From: Cristatella mucedo
Taxonomy: Eukaryota > Bryozoa > Phylactolaemata > Cristatellidae
Direction of reading: 5' to 3'
DNA: 64,000 bases
Assembly: GCA_009760855.2 (NCBI GenBank)
Contig: WPIO01000162.1
Span: forward strand, 436,001-500,000
Below the pieces are notes generated by a model. It was not told the DNA's origin. It ran no database searches and saw only the letters and a list, made by a program, of their open reading frames with translations. The translations under genes and the position numbers were made by a program. This document shows positions 1 to 10,594 of the stretch, piece by piece; the first letter of the stretch is position 1; each line of letters starts with the position of its first letter.

Positions 1-890
1 ACTACCCATGCCGGTAGGCCAGCGAGCAGTGAGTTACAGAAGCCAAGACGGGATGTCACTAATGCATGGACCAACTTAGACGTCGTATCCTCATCTAAAT
101 AAGTTCGAATTTAGCAGTGTTATGTAGCTGAAAGTAGGCAGACTTGATTGTGGAGCTGATGTGGTCGTCTAACGAGAGGTCACTTTGGAACATGACACTT
201 ATTTTTTTGAGCTGATTCAACGGGAGATATGCTGGCAGAGCGAATTCTGAGGGTCAGCCTTTCTAATTTCTGAGCCACACTGGGTTTGCCCATTACTAGT
301 AAGTTAGTTTTATCACCGTCTAATTTTAGAAAATTTGCTGCCATCCTTGTGCAGATGTCCTCAATACAAGCAGCAAGTGAGTTGAGAGAATTCGAGTTGG
401 TCGAAGGCTGGGAGGAATCAAAGCAAAGGTACAACTGAGTCTCATCCGAATAGAAGTGAATGCCTAGATTGTGTTTGGCAATCACATCAGCAAGAGGGAG
501 AGTATATACCGTGAAAAGAACCGGACCTAGCACGGAACCCTGATTTACTTTATATTTCAGAGGTTCCTCGGATGATCTGTGTCCATTCACGTCAATACTC
601 TGGAGTCTCCCATTGAGATTGGTCCTGAACCATTGCAGAGCACAGCCAGTGATGCCCAGGCGAGATGAGAGGCGCTCTAGAAGAACTTGGTGATCAATAG
701 TATCAAAAGCTGCCGAATGATCGAGCAAAAGAAGCAGAGATACTCTACCCATGTTTGCATTCCTAAGTAGGTCGTTGTACCCCCTAAGGAATGCGGATTT
801 TGTTAAGTGATTAGCCTTAAAGCCAGACTGGAACTTCGTAGCAAGGTTTGAAGTTGCTACCCAATTTTCAAAAAGTAAAATACGTAAGCG
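1..890 (-). mobile_element. LINE F1 fragment: reverse transcriptase region, cut by window edge
   Basis: On the minus strand a 190-codon frame reads a CR1-group reverse transcriptase: LLDHSAAFDTIDHQVLLERL, NQGSVLGPVLFTVYTLPLAD and FYSDETQLYLCF. The usual FADD catalytic motif has become YSDE, so it is inactive. Upstream codons (to about 890) still read GFKANHLTKSAFLRGYND. It continues past the window start. Confidence 0.9.
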
Positions 891-1049
891 TCTAACGTTA
901 GGAAAAGGTTGGATCTAGTGTGTAACATTTGTTGAGAGTGGGGTCATGCACGAAATCCTCAAGGAAAATGAGTGGTTCTGCGAATGATATTTCGCACTGA
1001 ATATAATAGCATGGTTAGTAGCATAGTAGATAGTCACATTTGTATAGTT

Positions 1050-1205
1050 AAATATAATTTAAATATAATTCATTTTTATAGCGCTCCAAGAGAACTAAAT
1101 CACTATTCAGGCGCTTCACATATGCCTCAGGGCTCGAGCCCACGACCTCAGCCAGACCTTAGTCGGGGCGAGCTCCTTAACAGCTGGACCAACCCAGCTA
1201 GTTAC
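1050..1205 (-). mobile_element. SINE1 (tRNA-derived, F1-type tail)
   Basis: On the minus strand: a tRNA-like A box (tggtccagctgttaag) and B box (tgggctcgagccc), then the tail gcgcctgaatagtgattta and ttctcttggagcgctat with an AT-rich end. Same layout as the copies at 3357, 4246, 20196 and 49235. Confidence 0.85.
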
Positions 1206-1374
1206 CTCAGAAATTTCTCGATTTGAGGTGCTGTTAAGATCCTGTACACGAACAATGAATGAATGGCAACATGCATGATATCAGTCAATCGTAATAGGTT
1301 TAGAGTTAAGATGCACCTTTTTAATATGTCAATCTTTCTGGTGGTAAGAGGTACATGGTCAGCACACTAATAAG

Positions 1375-1690
1375 AATGACAATTGTATATGGCGCCCTCA
1401 GAGTGAACTCTTTCTAGGAACTTTACATTTGCTAAAAAGGAAGCACGATCGAATGGTTAGTAGGAAAAACAGCGTCACCACACCAAGGACAAATCACGAG
1501 GACCCAGCAAGTGCCGTGTGAAAAAGATGCATTTTAGCTCCTTTTTAAATGTCAAATCAAAGGAATCCTAACGTCAGTAAGGAGTGCTTTGTATGGTTTG
1601 AGAGCATGCGTACTACAGACATGGACTTTACAGGATGCACAGTAGTTGGTTCGTGGCTAAGCCCAGTCATTTTAGAGTGAAAACCAGGTG
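1375..1690 (-). mobile_element. LINE F1 3' end
   Basis: The F1 stem-loop tail (gcgccctcagagtgaactct) in minus orientation, followed upstream by the F1 3' UTR (gcatgc, then atgcattttag). Diverged. Confidence 0.75.
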
Positions 1691-1744
1691 GAGTAGTCTA
1701 ATTGTCGGACTGATCTAGTCATTTGCGTCTTATTAGTAGTAAAA

Positions 1745-2015
1745 ATAATAATAATAACAGTATAGCGCCCTCGGAGAACTGAATTTCCTTTTCTATGCAC
1801 TTAACAGATGCTATAGAGAAAGCACGATCAAATGATTAATGGTGACGTTCGCATTGTATTAGACGTGGCCAACACAAGGTCAACATGTTGATATGGAAAG
1901 TAGGAGCAGGCACAATGTCAGCAGGCGAATACATGAAACAGACGAATCACATTGGCTAACTAAATGCAGTAATAGACATGTGTTCAAGCTTCTTTAAAAT
2001 GAATGTTCAAATAAT
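1745..2015 (-). mobile_element. LINE F1 3' end with (ATT)n tail
   Basis: aataataataa, then agcgccctcggagaactgaa and the F1 3' UTR. It lies directly behind the previous F1 tail in the same orientation. Confidence 0.8.
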
Positions 2016-2066
2016 CAAGAACGATGAAGGAATCTTGTCTTGCAAGCATAATATAAATGAACTTTG

Positions 2067-2351
2067 AAAAATCTTAAATAATGGAGTCGTTGCTTGGTTA
2101 CCGAGAAAGATTAGTTTTTGGCGGCTGTTATCTTTTGCCAATAATTTAGGCGTTCGAGCATTAAAGTTTGCACGAAAGATCCCCCGCATCTTAAAGTACG
2201 CTCTACTTGCCAACTACCGACGAGTGTGGCGCGAGCTAAGGTCAAGCTCAGCAAGTGCGAGCATCGCCGTAAGCGGGGAGGACCCAGGGTTAGAGCTCGT
2301 GGTCCGGTACGAGAAGATTGGTACCGATAAAAATACGGTTTACTGCTAGGC
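2067..2351 (+). other. Open frame of about 94 codons without ATG, unassigned
   Basis: The plus strand reads without stops from about 2067 to the TAG ending at 2351, including VRALKFARKIPRILKYALL and LELVVRYEKIGTDKNTVYC. It is Leu/Arg/Lys-rich and could be an old exon or repeat-coded peptide. No splice sites were convincing and its end enters SINE1. Chance is a real alternative. Confidence 0.2.
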
Positions 2352-2470
2352 CCAGTGGTTGAGATGCTCACCCCGACCAAGGTCTTGCCGAGATCGTGGG
2401 CTCAAGCCCTGAGGCGAAGCGCCTGAATTCAGGTTGTTAAGTTCTCATAGGGCGCAATAAAAATGAACGA
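2340..2470 (+). mobile_element. SINE1, diverged copy
   Basis: gcccagtggttgagatgctc (A box) and tgggctcaagccctgaggc (B box), then the tail gcgcctgaattcaggttgtt and ttctcatagggcgca. The Glu of the microsatellite-like frame that follows is meaningless. Confidence 0.8.
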
Positions 2471-2474
2471 TATA

Positions 2475-2552
2475 GTTTTGCTTATATATATTTATATAGT
2501 TATGCTTATATATATATTTATTTATTTATTTATTTATTTATATAGTTATGCT

Positions 2553-2584
<32 letters not shown>

Positions 2585-2757
2585 TGCTTATTTATATATA
2601 TATAGTTATGCTTATTTATATATATATATAGTTATGCTTATATATATATATATTTATATAGTTATGCTTATATATATATATATATTTATTTATGCTTATA
2701 TATAAATATATATTTATGCTTATTTATATATATATAGTTATGCTTATATATATATAT

Positions 2758-2820
<63 letters not shown>
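2475..2820. repeat. AT microsatellite with gttatgctta higher-order unit
   Basis: A long (TA)n tract interrupted at irregular intervals by the decamer gttatgctta or its variant. It directly follows the SINE1 tail, so it probably expanded from the SINE's AT-rich end. Confidence 0.95.
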
Positions 2821-2821
<1 letters not shown>

Positions 2822-3356
2822 TAATTCAGTAGTATCGCCATAGAAATTATCGGTAGAGGTTTCCACTCTTAGCTTCACCAGTCCTGAGAGTTAATATGAA
2901 TTATTGCGGCTCTATTCCTTGAGCTCGTGAGCTAGTTTCTGACGCCGGTGTGCTGGTGCTCTGAGCTACCTTGGGTTTTCTGAAGAATTCTTCAACGGAC
3001 AGGAAACAGCTTTTTGGAATCGGTGGCTGGAGCCCTACATGGGGGCTGAACTCAATGGGATTGGCTGCGGACCATTAGGATCGGAGCCAATCGGAGAATC
3101 GATATAGGGTGACGAAGCGGTAGTTCTCTTGCGTCTCTAAACCCGGTCGACCGGCCTCCTCTGTTCGGTATGCTGCTCAACAGCTGCGATAAGCCTCGGC
3201 GCTACTCTTGGTTTAGGTGCAGCCTAGAGTTCGGTATGGGTTCGCTTTCAGGTGACTGCCGTTTCCTAAGACAAAGCCCTCCTTGAAGCTAGATAAACTA
3301 TATACTCAAAGACGCAGTCCTCCTATCGGTCATTGGCAAGTTGGAAGGGTAGTATA
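2821..3356. other. Unique-looking stretch, nothing identified
   Basis: Moderate GC, no long frame, no RNA gene and no repeat recognised. Confidence 0.5.
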
Positions 3357-3513
3357 AATAAAAATAAATAAATATAATTCATTTATATAGCACCGCAAGA
3401 GAACTTAATCTCTATTCAGGCGCTTCACATATGCCTCGGGGCTTGCGCCCATGACCTCAGTCAGACCTTGGTAGGAGCGAGCACCTTAACCGCTAGACCG
3501 AACCAGCTCGGCC
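3357..3513 (-). mobile_element. SINE1 copy
   Basis: Minus strand: gccgagctggttcggtctag, the gcggttaaggtgctcgc A box, a degenerate B box, then gcgcctgaatagagattaag and ttctcttgcggtgctatata with a TTTA tail. Confidence 0.9.
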
Positions 3514-3634
3514 ATAGTATGCTATATCGGCAATGAACCATCGCAATCGGACAAGTCTTTGTTTCTCCAAATTTAGAGGGGCATGATTCATCGACTAGCA
3601 AAGTGCAAGTTCTCCCAAACCACATCTGGCCTGG

Positions 3635-3821
3635 CATTGGTCCTCGACCTTCGCTATGCCGCGACCCTTTAATGCAGTTATTCATGTTGCGGCGACCTGC
3701 AGCCATCGAATAATAGTATGCAAAATGTGGAAATGCGTGCTTTCCGATGGTCTTAGGTGACCCCTACGAATGGGTCGTTCGACCCCCAACGGGGTTGTGA
3801 CCCACAGGTTGAGCGCGGCTG
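3635..3821. mobile_element. hAT-like non-autonomous DNA transposon (MITE)
   Basis: The ends are inverted and resemble hAT/Charlie terminal repeats of the CAGNGGTTCTCAACCT type: left cattggtcctcgacctt, right (reverse complement) cagccgcgctcaacctgtgg. Inside are atgccgcgaccctttaatgc and ccgatggtcttaggtgaccc, sequences like those of non-autonomous hAT elements in vertebrates. About 187 bp, no coding capacity. No clear 8-bp target duplication remains. Confidence 0.6.
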
Positions 3822-3865
3822 CCTTAAAAGCGCGTACACCCCATTCTCGTGCTTCCGGCGCGACA

Positions 3866-3972
3866 CCATTGCTGGGAGTCTAGAAACCCACGTGTCCAAG
3901 TCTTAGGCTGACGCGCTCTCAATCCAAGACTGAGGATGCGTCTTCAAGTATAGCCACGCAAGCTGTAGCAAG
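3866..3972 (+). repeat. Unclassified dispersed repeat R3, copy 1
   Basis: About 105 bp shared at roughly 85% with 7720-7827. Shared blocks include caccattgctgggag, cacgtgtcc and agtcttaggctgacgc. It lies just before a LINE fragment in both places. Confidence 0.75.
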
Positions 3973-3979
3973 ATAATGT

Positions 3980-4475
3980 GATCTCCGTCTGAAACTCCAC
4001 AAAGCTATAAAGACTATGTGTGTGTTACGCAGGAGAGTCTTGTCTAGCGCACTCACAGTCTAAGCGGCTTTCGGTACGCATTCGTTAGCCAACAGATTTC
4101 GTCTCACGCAATAAAGAGAAAGTGGGAAGCATAGCAGAGTCAAGGGAGCAGTTGGTAGTGAGTAGCATAAAAGTAGGACCGCTGAAAAGGATGAGCCTTA
4201 GTTGGCAGCAGGAGAGCAGTTGTCGTAGCGTAAGAATTTTTAAGCGCCGAGCTGGTTTGGTCTAGCGGTTAAGGTGCTCGCCCCGACCAAGGTCTGACTG
4301 AGGTCGTGGGCTCGAGCCCCGAGGCATATGTGAAGCGCCTGAATAGAGATTAAGTTCTCTTGGGGCGCTATATAAATGAATTATATATATATAAGCGAGT
4401 TCCACACCTGCAGCACTAATGCTTTTGTCGCCAACTGTCTTTAAGCGGAGGAATGGAACCGCTAATTTCTTTCCT
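3980..4475 (-). mobile_element. LINE F2 3' end, split by SINE1
   Basis: F2 3' end (ctccgtctgaaactccacaa, then taagcggctttcggtacgca) at 3980-4240, resuming at 4395 (gcgagttccac) after a SINE1 insertion. F2 continues to about 4475, where F1 sequence begins. Confidence 0.85.
4246..4394 (+). mobile_element. SINE1 inserted in LINE F2, with short target duplication
   Basis: gccgagctggtttggtctag and cggttaaggtgctcgcc (A box), gtgggctcgagccccga (B box), tail gcgcctgaatagagattaag, then ttctcttggggcgctatata and (AT)n. The host sequence aagcg occurs at both borders, consistent with a target-site duplication. Confidence 0.92.
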
Positions 4476-4485
4476 TACTAATTTG

Positions 4486-4685
4486 TCCCTTCGTTCTTTC
4501 GCTCCAGTATACTTCTCAGGTCAACTCCCGCATCAGGCGAAGCTTTGTCCTACCTCATTTTCAGGATCTAAATATTTACCAATACCTCGTAGAAATCTTA
4601 AGTCCTTTGAATACCGTGCGTTTAGTTCGTATGCTCCCAAAGCGTGGAACTCACTCTCGACGTGCGTCCTGACATCTTATAACTT
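4486..4685 (+). mobile_element. LINE F1 ORF2 C-terminal fragment
   Basis: Plus strand reads the conserved F1 C-terminus: FAPVYFSGQLPHQAK, LPIPRRNLKSF and FSSYAPKAWNSL. Truncated on both sides. Confidence 0.85.
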
Positions 4686-4689
4686 GATA

Positions 4690-5040
4690 ATAAAAATAAC
4701 AATAATAATACAATTGATAAAGCGCCATCAGAGAACTCAATCTCTGTCTGGGCGCTTTACATTTGCTGGAAAGGGAAACGCGATTGAATGGTGAGTAATA
4801 TCATGTTTGATAAACAACATGAATAATATGGTTAGGGGTGACATGCACAGGGTCAGCATGCAAGTGTGGTTAGTGAAAGCATGCACAGTGTCAGTACGCA
4901 TATGCACATTAAGGAAAAATCACAGGAATCCACTAAATGCTGTCATAAATACGTGCGTTTAAAGTTCTTTTAAATGTGGTCAAGTCAGAGGATGTTTTGA
5001 CGGAAAGGAGTTTGCAAGTCGGAAAGGAGTTCCAGGCTTT
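4690..5040 (-). mobile_element. LINE F1 3' end
   Basis: aacaataataataca, then aagcgccatcagagaactca, the 3' UTR and part of the C-terminus, in opposite orientation to the preceding F1 fragment. Confidence 0.85.
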
Positions 5041-5041
5041 G

Positions 5042-5205
5042 GAAGCATACAAACTAAGCCCTGTTCATGTTCAAAATAAAACTAAAAACGCATCTTTTCA
5101 TCACAGTATTAAGTGGGTCCCTGCGATTGGTCCTTAATGTGCTTATTCGTGCTGACATTGTGCATGCTGCCACTAATCAAACTACCATGCTGACCTTGTG
5201 CATAT
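5042..5205 (+). mobile_element. LINE F1 3' UTR fragment
   Basis: cgcatcttttcatcacag, then gtgggtccctgcgattggtc, the F1 3' UTR. It is cut by the F2 element that starts at about 5206. Confidence 0.75.
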
Positions 5206-7555
5206 TGTAATGTAATGTATCTCCGTCAGTAACTCCACAAAGTCATAAAGACCATGTGGGTGTTACGCAGGAGAGTTTTGTATAGCACACTCACAGCCTA
5301 AGCGGCTTTCGGTACGCATTCGGTACCCAACAGACTTCGTCTCAAGCAACAAAGAGAAAGTGGGAAGCATATCAGAGTCAGGAGAGCAGTTGAGGTAGTG
5401 AGTAGCATAGAAGTAGCAGTTCAGGACCGCTGAAAAAGATGTGCCATAGTCGGCAGTTGGTGAGTAGTTGTCGTTGCGTAAGAATTGTGGAAGCGAACTC
5501 CACATTCTAGGACCTGCAGAGCTAAAGCTTCTGTCGCCAACTGACTTTAAGCTGAGGAATGAGACAGCTAATTTATTGTCCACACAGGACCTGAGGGCGC
5601 GAACAGGCTGAAACTGATGCAGCAGTTCAGCTAGGTACGAAGGAGCCAAGCCGTGGCGGGCCTTGTGGGTCAGTGTAAGAACTTTGCTCCGTATCCTTTG
5701 CTCAACCGGCAACCATCCTAGCTCTTTCAGCAAAGGTGACACGTGCTCAAACCACTGGGACTTGAAGACCAGCCTTGCAGCCATATTCATAGTCCGCTGT
5801 AGTGGCATAATAGCTTTCTTTGACAGCCCTGCCAAAAGGGAATTAAAATAATCAAGCCGAGACAGAACTAAAGAGCTAGTTAAATTTTTTACAAGCCACT
5901 GTGGGAGACAGCTTCTAATCTTGGATAGGGATCGGATGTGATGGCTACCTGTAGAGGCAGTCTTCTGAATGAAGCTTTTGAAATTGAGGCAGCTGTCGAA
6001 CACGACACCTAGATTACGAGCACGTGGTAAAGGTCGCACAATAGCATCACCTATTAGAACAGCAAAGCCTTTTAATCCAGCTACACGCTTAGGGCGTCCT
6101 ATGAGCAGCAGTTCGCTTTTATCGTCATTTAATTTCAGGAAGTTTTCCGACATCCAGGATCGAATATCGGCAAGGCAAGCATTCAGTTTCTCAGTTGCTG
6201 CAGCACATTCCGACGGTCTACATGACAAATACAACTGAGTATCGTCAGCATAGAAGTGATGTCCTATTCCATGGGCCTTAATCACTTTTCCCAGAGGTTG
6301 CGTATAAATGGAGAACAGCAAGGGACCAAGTACAGACTCTTGAGGGACTCCACAGGTGACCCTTCTCATGTCTGAGACCTGACCCCGCACGACACGGACT
6401 GCACACGATCAGACAAGTAGGATTTAAACCACGCCAGTGCTTCGTCTGCCAGACCGATCGTTGTTCTCAATCGTTCAAGCAGAACTTCGTGATCAATGGT
6501 GTCGAAGGCAGCAGACAGATCTAGCAGAGCTAAGGCAGTGACATTCCCGTCGTCGTTGCCACGTAGAATGTCATTGTTAACATGGAGGAGAGCAGTTTCA
6601 GTAGAGTGCTGCCTCTTGAAACCTGATTGAAATGTTTCTGACATTCCATTATTTTCAATATGTTCAACTAGCTGCTTAGCAACAATTTTTTTTTTTTTTT
6701 TTGATAAGAACGGAAGAAGGGAAACTGGACGATAGTTTTCTAGGACCTCTGTGTCTAATCCAGGCTTTTTAAGAATAGGTCTAACGATTGCCTATTCGAA
6801 GGACTTGGGGACGACCCCTTTTCCCAAAGAAGCATTAAAAATCTTGGTTATGGCAGGGCTAAGTTGGTCTGCAAGTGAAAACCACAGAGATGAAGGTATA
6901 GGGTCTTCAGAAGAGGAGCTCTTTTTGCTAGACCTTATTAAGGCAGCCACATCACAGGCAGAAACATCAGAGAACCTTTTAAGAAAGGTCACAGGTTGAG
7001 GAACGGCGATTGCTTTGGTCGGAGGGGGCTTAATGGAGGCACGAATGTGCACAATTTTTTTAGTAAAGAAGGCTGAAAACTTTCCGGCTGAGCCCTTAAT
7101 ATCTGGGGAGTCAGACCTGACTGCATTGGCCAGTAAATGGTTTACTGTCTTTTAAATCTGTTTAGTGTCCGACTGGCAGGAATTCAGTTTTCTAATGAAA
7201 AAAGAAGCCCTGGCTTTTTAAGCTTTCGGGTGTAAACTCGAAGGAAGTCTTTAAAGTTGACTAGGTCTGCCTCAGACCCCGATTTCTTGAAACTACGTTC
7301 CAGCCTGCGCTTAACATGGCGCATCTTAAGGAGTTTTTTTGTAAATTGAAAGCAATCTCGACGACTTTGAACACGGATAGAGCGAATGGGAGCATGCTTG
7401 TCAAGAGCACTCATGAGTGTCATGTTCATCGCATCAGTGAGGGTATCGAGGCTGCCGGTCGAGTCTGAATGCAGATCAAGAAGGCCTGCATCACAAACAG
7501 ATTTCAAAAACTTGTCCAAGTCAATGCTTTGTAAGTTACGTCTTGCCACTTACCA
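5206..7555 (-). mobile_element. LINE F2, longest copy: reverse transcriptase nearly complete, 5'-truncated
   Basis: Minus-strand frames cover, from the 5' side: 7549-7184 (linker after the endonuclease, ending in KKPGLLFSLEN), 7052-6792 (VTFLKRFSDVSACDVAALI and SLADQLSPAITKIFN), 6644-6366 (GFKRQHSTETALLHVNNDI and LLDLSAAFDTIDHEVLLERL) and 6390-5263 ([13 protein letters not shown], the intact catalytic motif [11 protein letters not shown], then the C-terminal region [20 protein letters not shown]). CR1-group non-LTR retrotransposon. No endonuclease domain is left, so this is a 5'-truncated dead copy with a few frame breaks and one poly(T) run near 6690. Element-encoded proteins normally copy their RNA at a nicked chromosomal target. 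Confidence 0.93.
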
Positions 7556-7700
7556 TATTATTCTTGTTGTTTATCGAGCATGCTACCACTAACCATTCGA
7601 TCGTGCTTCCTTTGCAACCAATATGAAGTGCCAAGAAAGAGACTAAGTTCTCTGAGGGCGCTCTATCAAGTGTATTACTATCATTATTATTATTATTCTG
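7556..7700 (+). mobile_element. LINE F1 3' tail
   Basis: tgcttcctttgcaacc, then tgccaagaaagagactaagt and tctctgagggcgctctatca with (ATT)n. Confidence 0.85.
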
Positions 7701-7719
7701 CTTATGGTCATTGATCACC

Positions 7720-7827
7720 ATTGCTGGGAGGCTAGAAAGCCACGTGTCCGAGTCTTAGGCTGACGCACTCTCAATTTACGACTGACTGACTATCTTCCAA
7801 TATAGCCATGCAAGCTGCAGCCAGATG
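7720..7827 (+). repeat. Unclassified dispersed repeat R3, copy 2
   Basis: Same unit as 3866-3972, again ending in gcaagctg near a LINE border. Confidence 0.75.
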
Positions 7828-7837
7828 GCGACTAAAC

Positions 7838-8350
7838 TACCTCTTCCGTTCCTTCATTCTTTCGCTCCAGCCTACCTATCATTTCTACACCCTCATCAGG
7901 CTACGCTCCGTACTACCCGCTTTTCGGAATCTAACTATTTACCCATACCTCGTATAAATCTCAAGTCCTTTGGATAACCTGCGTATAGTTCGTATGCTCC
8001 CAAAGCCTGGAACTCACTCCCGCCCTGCGTCAGGACATCTTCCGATTTGTTAACATTCAAAATGAAACTAATATTGTTTCTGTTTATCACAGCATTTAGT
8101 GGGTCCCTGCGATTCGTCCTTCATGTACTTATGCTTGCTCACACTGTGCATGCTGCCACTAACCACATTTGCATGCTGACCTTGTGCATGTCACCCCTAA
8201 CCACGTTGTTCTTGTTGTTTATCGAGCGTGCTAATACTAAACATTCGATCGTGCTTCCTTTGCAGCTAACGTGAAGTGCCAAGAAAGAGACTGAGTTCTC
8301 TGAGGGCGCTACATCAAGTGTATTATTATCATTATTATTATTATTATTAT
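7838..8350 (+). mobile_element. LINE F1 3' end (ORF2 C-terminus, 3' UTR, tail)
   Basis: Begins at the codons for SFAPAYLS, continues through the 3' UTR (tgctgccactaaccacattt) and ends with tctctgagggcgctacatca and (ATT)n. Confidence 0.88.
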
Positions 8351-9640
8351 ACTGCCGATGGTCTCCCATTGCTAGCATCTGTAGGCTTAGGCACTGCACT
8401 TTCGGCACTGGCCGAAGGTTTACGTTCTTCCGCTCCCGTCGTCGGCGCTCGTGCCTCGGTGGAGGTCAAGTTCACTCGGGGAACTGGATCGAGGCTGTAC
8501 TGCCATAAGTGCTGCACTTAGTCGTACTGCTGTTGCGATCGGCAGAGACCAATTGCTTGGCTGCCTTGACCCAGTTTTAGTCTGGCCTGTTCTGCTTCAG
8601 CTCTGGGGCTTCAAGGTGCCTGGTACTCAAGGTCAATGCTACGTCACCACGTGGCTCAAGTTCATCTAGACAGCTAGACATCTAGATATCTAGCGCTTGA
8701 GAGACGGTGTGACGACACAATGAACGCCTGATTCGTCACACCATTGCAAAAACTGCTACATAAAGCGGTTTCATAATCGTTTTTACGAGCCGGCTGTCCT
8801 GACCTTTTTCAAAGGTCTGATCACATTTTTCTATTCAGTTTCGTTTGTCACTGGTAAGCGTTGCAGCGCTCCGTTGGTATGCTAAGCTAGCGATCGATTG
8901 TCGATGAGCACGTGTGTACGTGAGCATCCGCACCTGCACTAACATAGTGCGAGCGAATTGTCTCTTCACCCGAGTGAGCTGTGTTGGTATGCTATTAATG
9001 ACCGCGTAGTTGTTATACTTAGCCCTAATCCTTAAAATATTTCCCCTAGATGAACTTAGCTTTCTCTTAAAGTGCTGCAAGAATCAAACAGTAAGTGAGC
9101 CCAATGAATATACTTTACTAGATTATGCAAGTTTTTTACAGACGCCATGCTTCATCGACTAGAGATTTCGGAAACAGGAAAATGTGTTTTGTTAGATGGG
9201 CATTTGCACCTTCTCCTAGCGATGAAACCCCCCAACATCCAATGGGAAGAATTTTTACTGCAATTAAAAAAGTCAATCTGACGGCTAAATTTAACAAGAA
9301 TGTTGAGCTTGACCAAGTTTACAGTTGAAAAGTGTAATAAGGAGTTATGTTTTTGGATTTGACTACAACAGATAGAAAAGAGTGCTACCAATTCCTGGCT
9401 CATCCTCTGAAGATATAGTCTCCTCCACAGGTTTAAGCTTGTTATATTTAAAACATGAGGCCCGGAATAACTAACATGCTTAAAAATTATATTCTCTTTA
9501 TGACATGCAATGCAGCTTTTAATTTAAGTAAGATATCCCATCCATGACTAAGAGCGTATACAAGATAAAAAAGCATAAACGACCTGTAAAAACTAGGGTG
9601 AGAATAAAAGCCATAAAAATGGAACGTAATTTGTCGTGAC
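8351..9640. other. Unassigned interval
   Basis: No repeat or RNA gene recognised. Only short frames occur, the longest 81-83 codons and overlapping on both strands (8835-9080, 9152-9403). None shows a family motif. Confidence 0.4.
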
Positions 9641-9642
9641 TT

Positions 9643-10140
9643 GTGTAACGCACTGCTTGCTGGCCTACCCGCATGTGCAAACAGGCGATTACAGCCGGTA
9701 CAAAACTCCACAGCTACGCTTGTCTGTCGTGAGCGTCGCAGCTTCGAAACCTCAAATTCTTTGGAGACCATGCATTAAGTTCATATGCTCCCAAAGCCTG
9801 GAACTCCCTCCCGACTTGCGTCAGAGCATCCCCTGACTTAATCACATTTAAAAAGAAATTGAAAACACATCTATTTAGGACAGCATTTAGTGGGTCCCTG
9901 TGATTCGTCCTTGATGTGCCTGTGCGTGCTGACACTGTGCATGCTGCCACTAACCATATTTGCATGCTGACCTTGTGCATGTCACCCCTATTCATGTTAT
10001 TCATGTCGTTTATCAAGCATTATAATTAAATTACTCATCATTCAATCGCGTTTCCCTTTGCAGCAAATGTAAAGCGCCTAGAAAGAGATTAAGTTCTCTG
10101 AGGGCGCTTTATCAAGAGCATTATTATTATTATTATTATA
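9643..10140 (+). mobile_element. LINE F1 3' end with internal deletion
   Basis: Opens in the conserved CNSLLAG-type region (cactgcttgctggcctaccc), jumps from the RR-SCH block to the NLKSFGD block, then carries the full 3' UTR and the tail gcgcctagaaagagattaag with ttctctgagggcgctttatc and (ATT)n. This is one of the best examples of the F1 tail. Confidence 0.9.
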
Positions 10141-10594
10141 AGTTGCGCATTTTTTTGTTACGCCGGTTGAAGTTTGTAAGTATTCTAAGATTGAATCAAA
10201 GTAAATTATAATGTTTTTTAGCTACGTCTGAAACAGACAAATTCTGTTCAAACTGAGATCATCAGTATAGCTATTCCTAGATGGCTTTATCCTAGCATAC
10301 TGGTAATAGTTTGTTAAAAATTCATGCAAACTCTCAGTTCTGGCATATGGGACTATTGGGGGCTTGAGTTAGCCATATATTGATACTTTTTGTTATCTTC
10401 TATACTTATGTTTGTATTTTGTGTATGAGTCTGTCAATGATGTATAGTGTTGTTTAAAGTTTACAGCCGTTATGTTATTGCAGAAATTCATATTTTGGCC
10501 ATTAACATGGATTGCGAAACAAAATCTACTTCTTATAGCACATCGGTCGTGCCAAATCTGGGTAAGCTATGTGTTGATAGCATTAATACTCATT
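10141..10594. other. AT-rich interval, nothing identified
   Basis: No long frame, no repeat and no RNA gene seen. Confidence 0.5.

Noticed and set aside
4246-4330. tRNA gene
   Set aside because: A and B boxes are present, but no acceptor stem or anticodon arm closes, and the unit recurs with a LINE-like tail; it is a SINE head. The same applies to every SINE1 and SINE2 copy.
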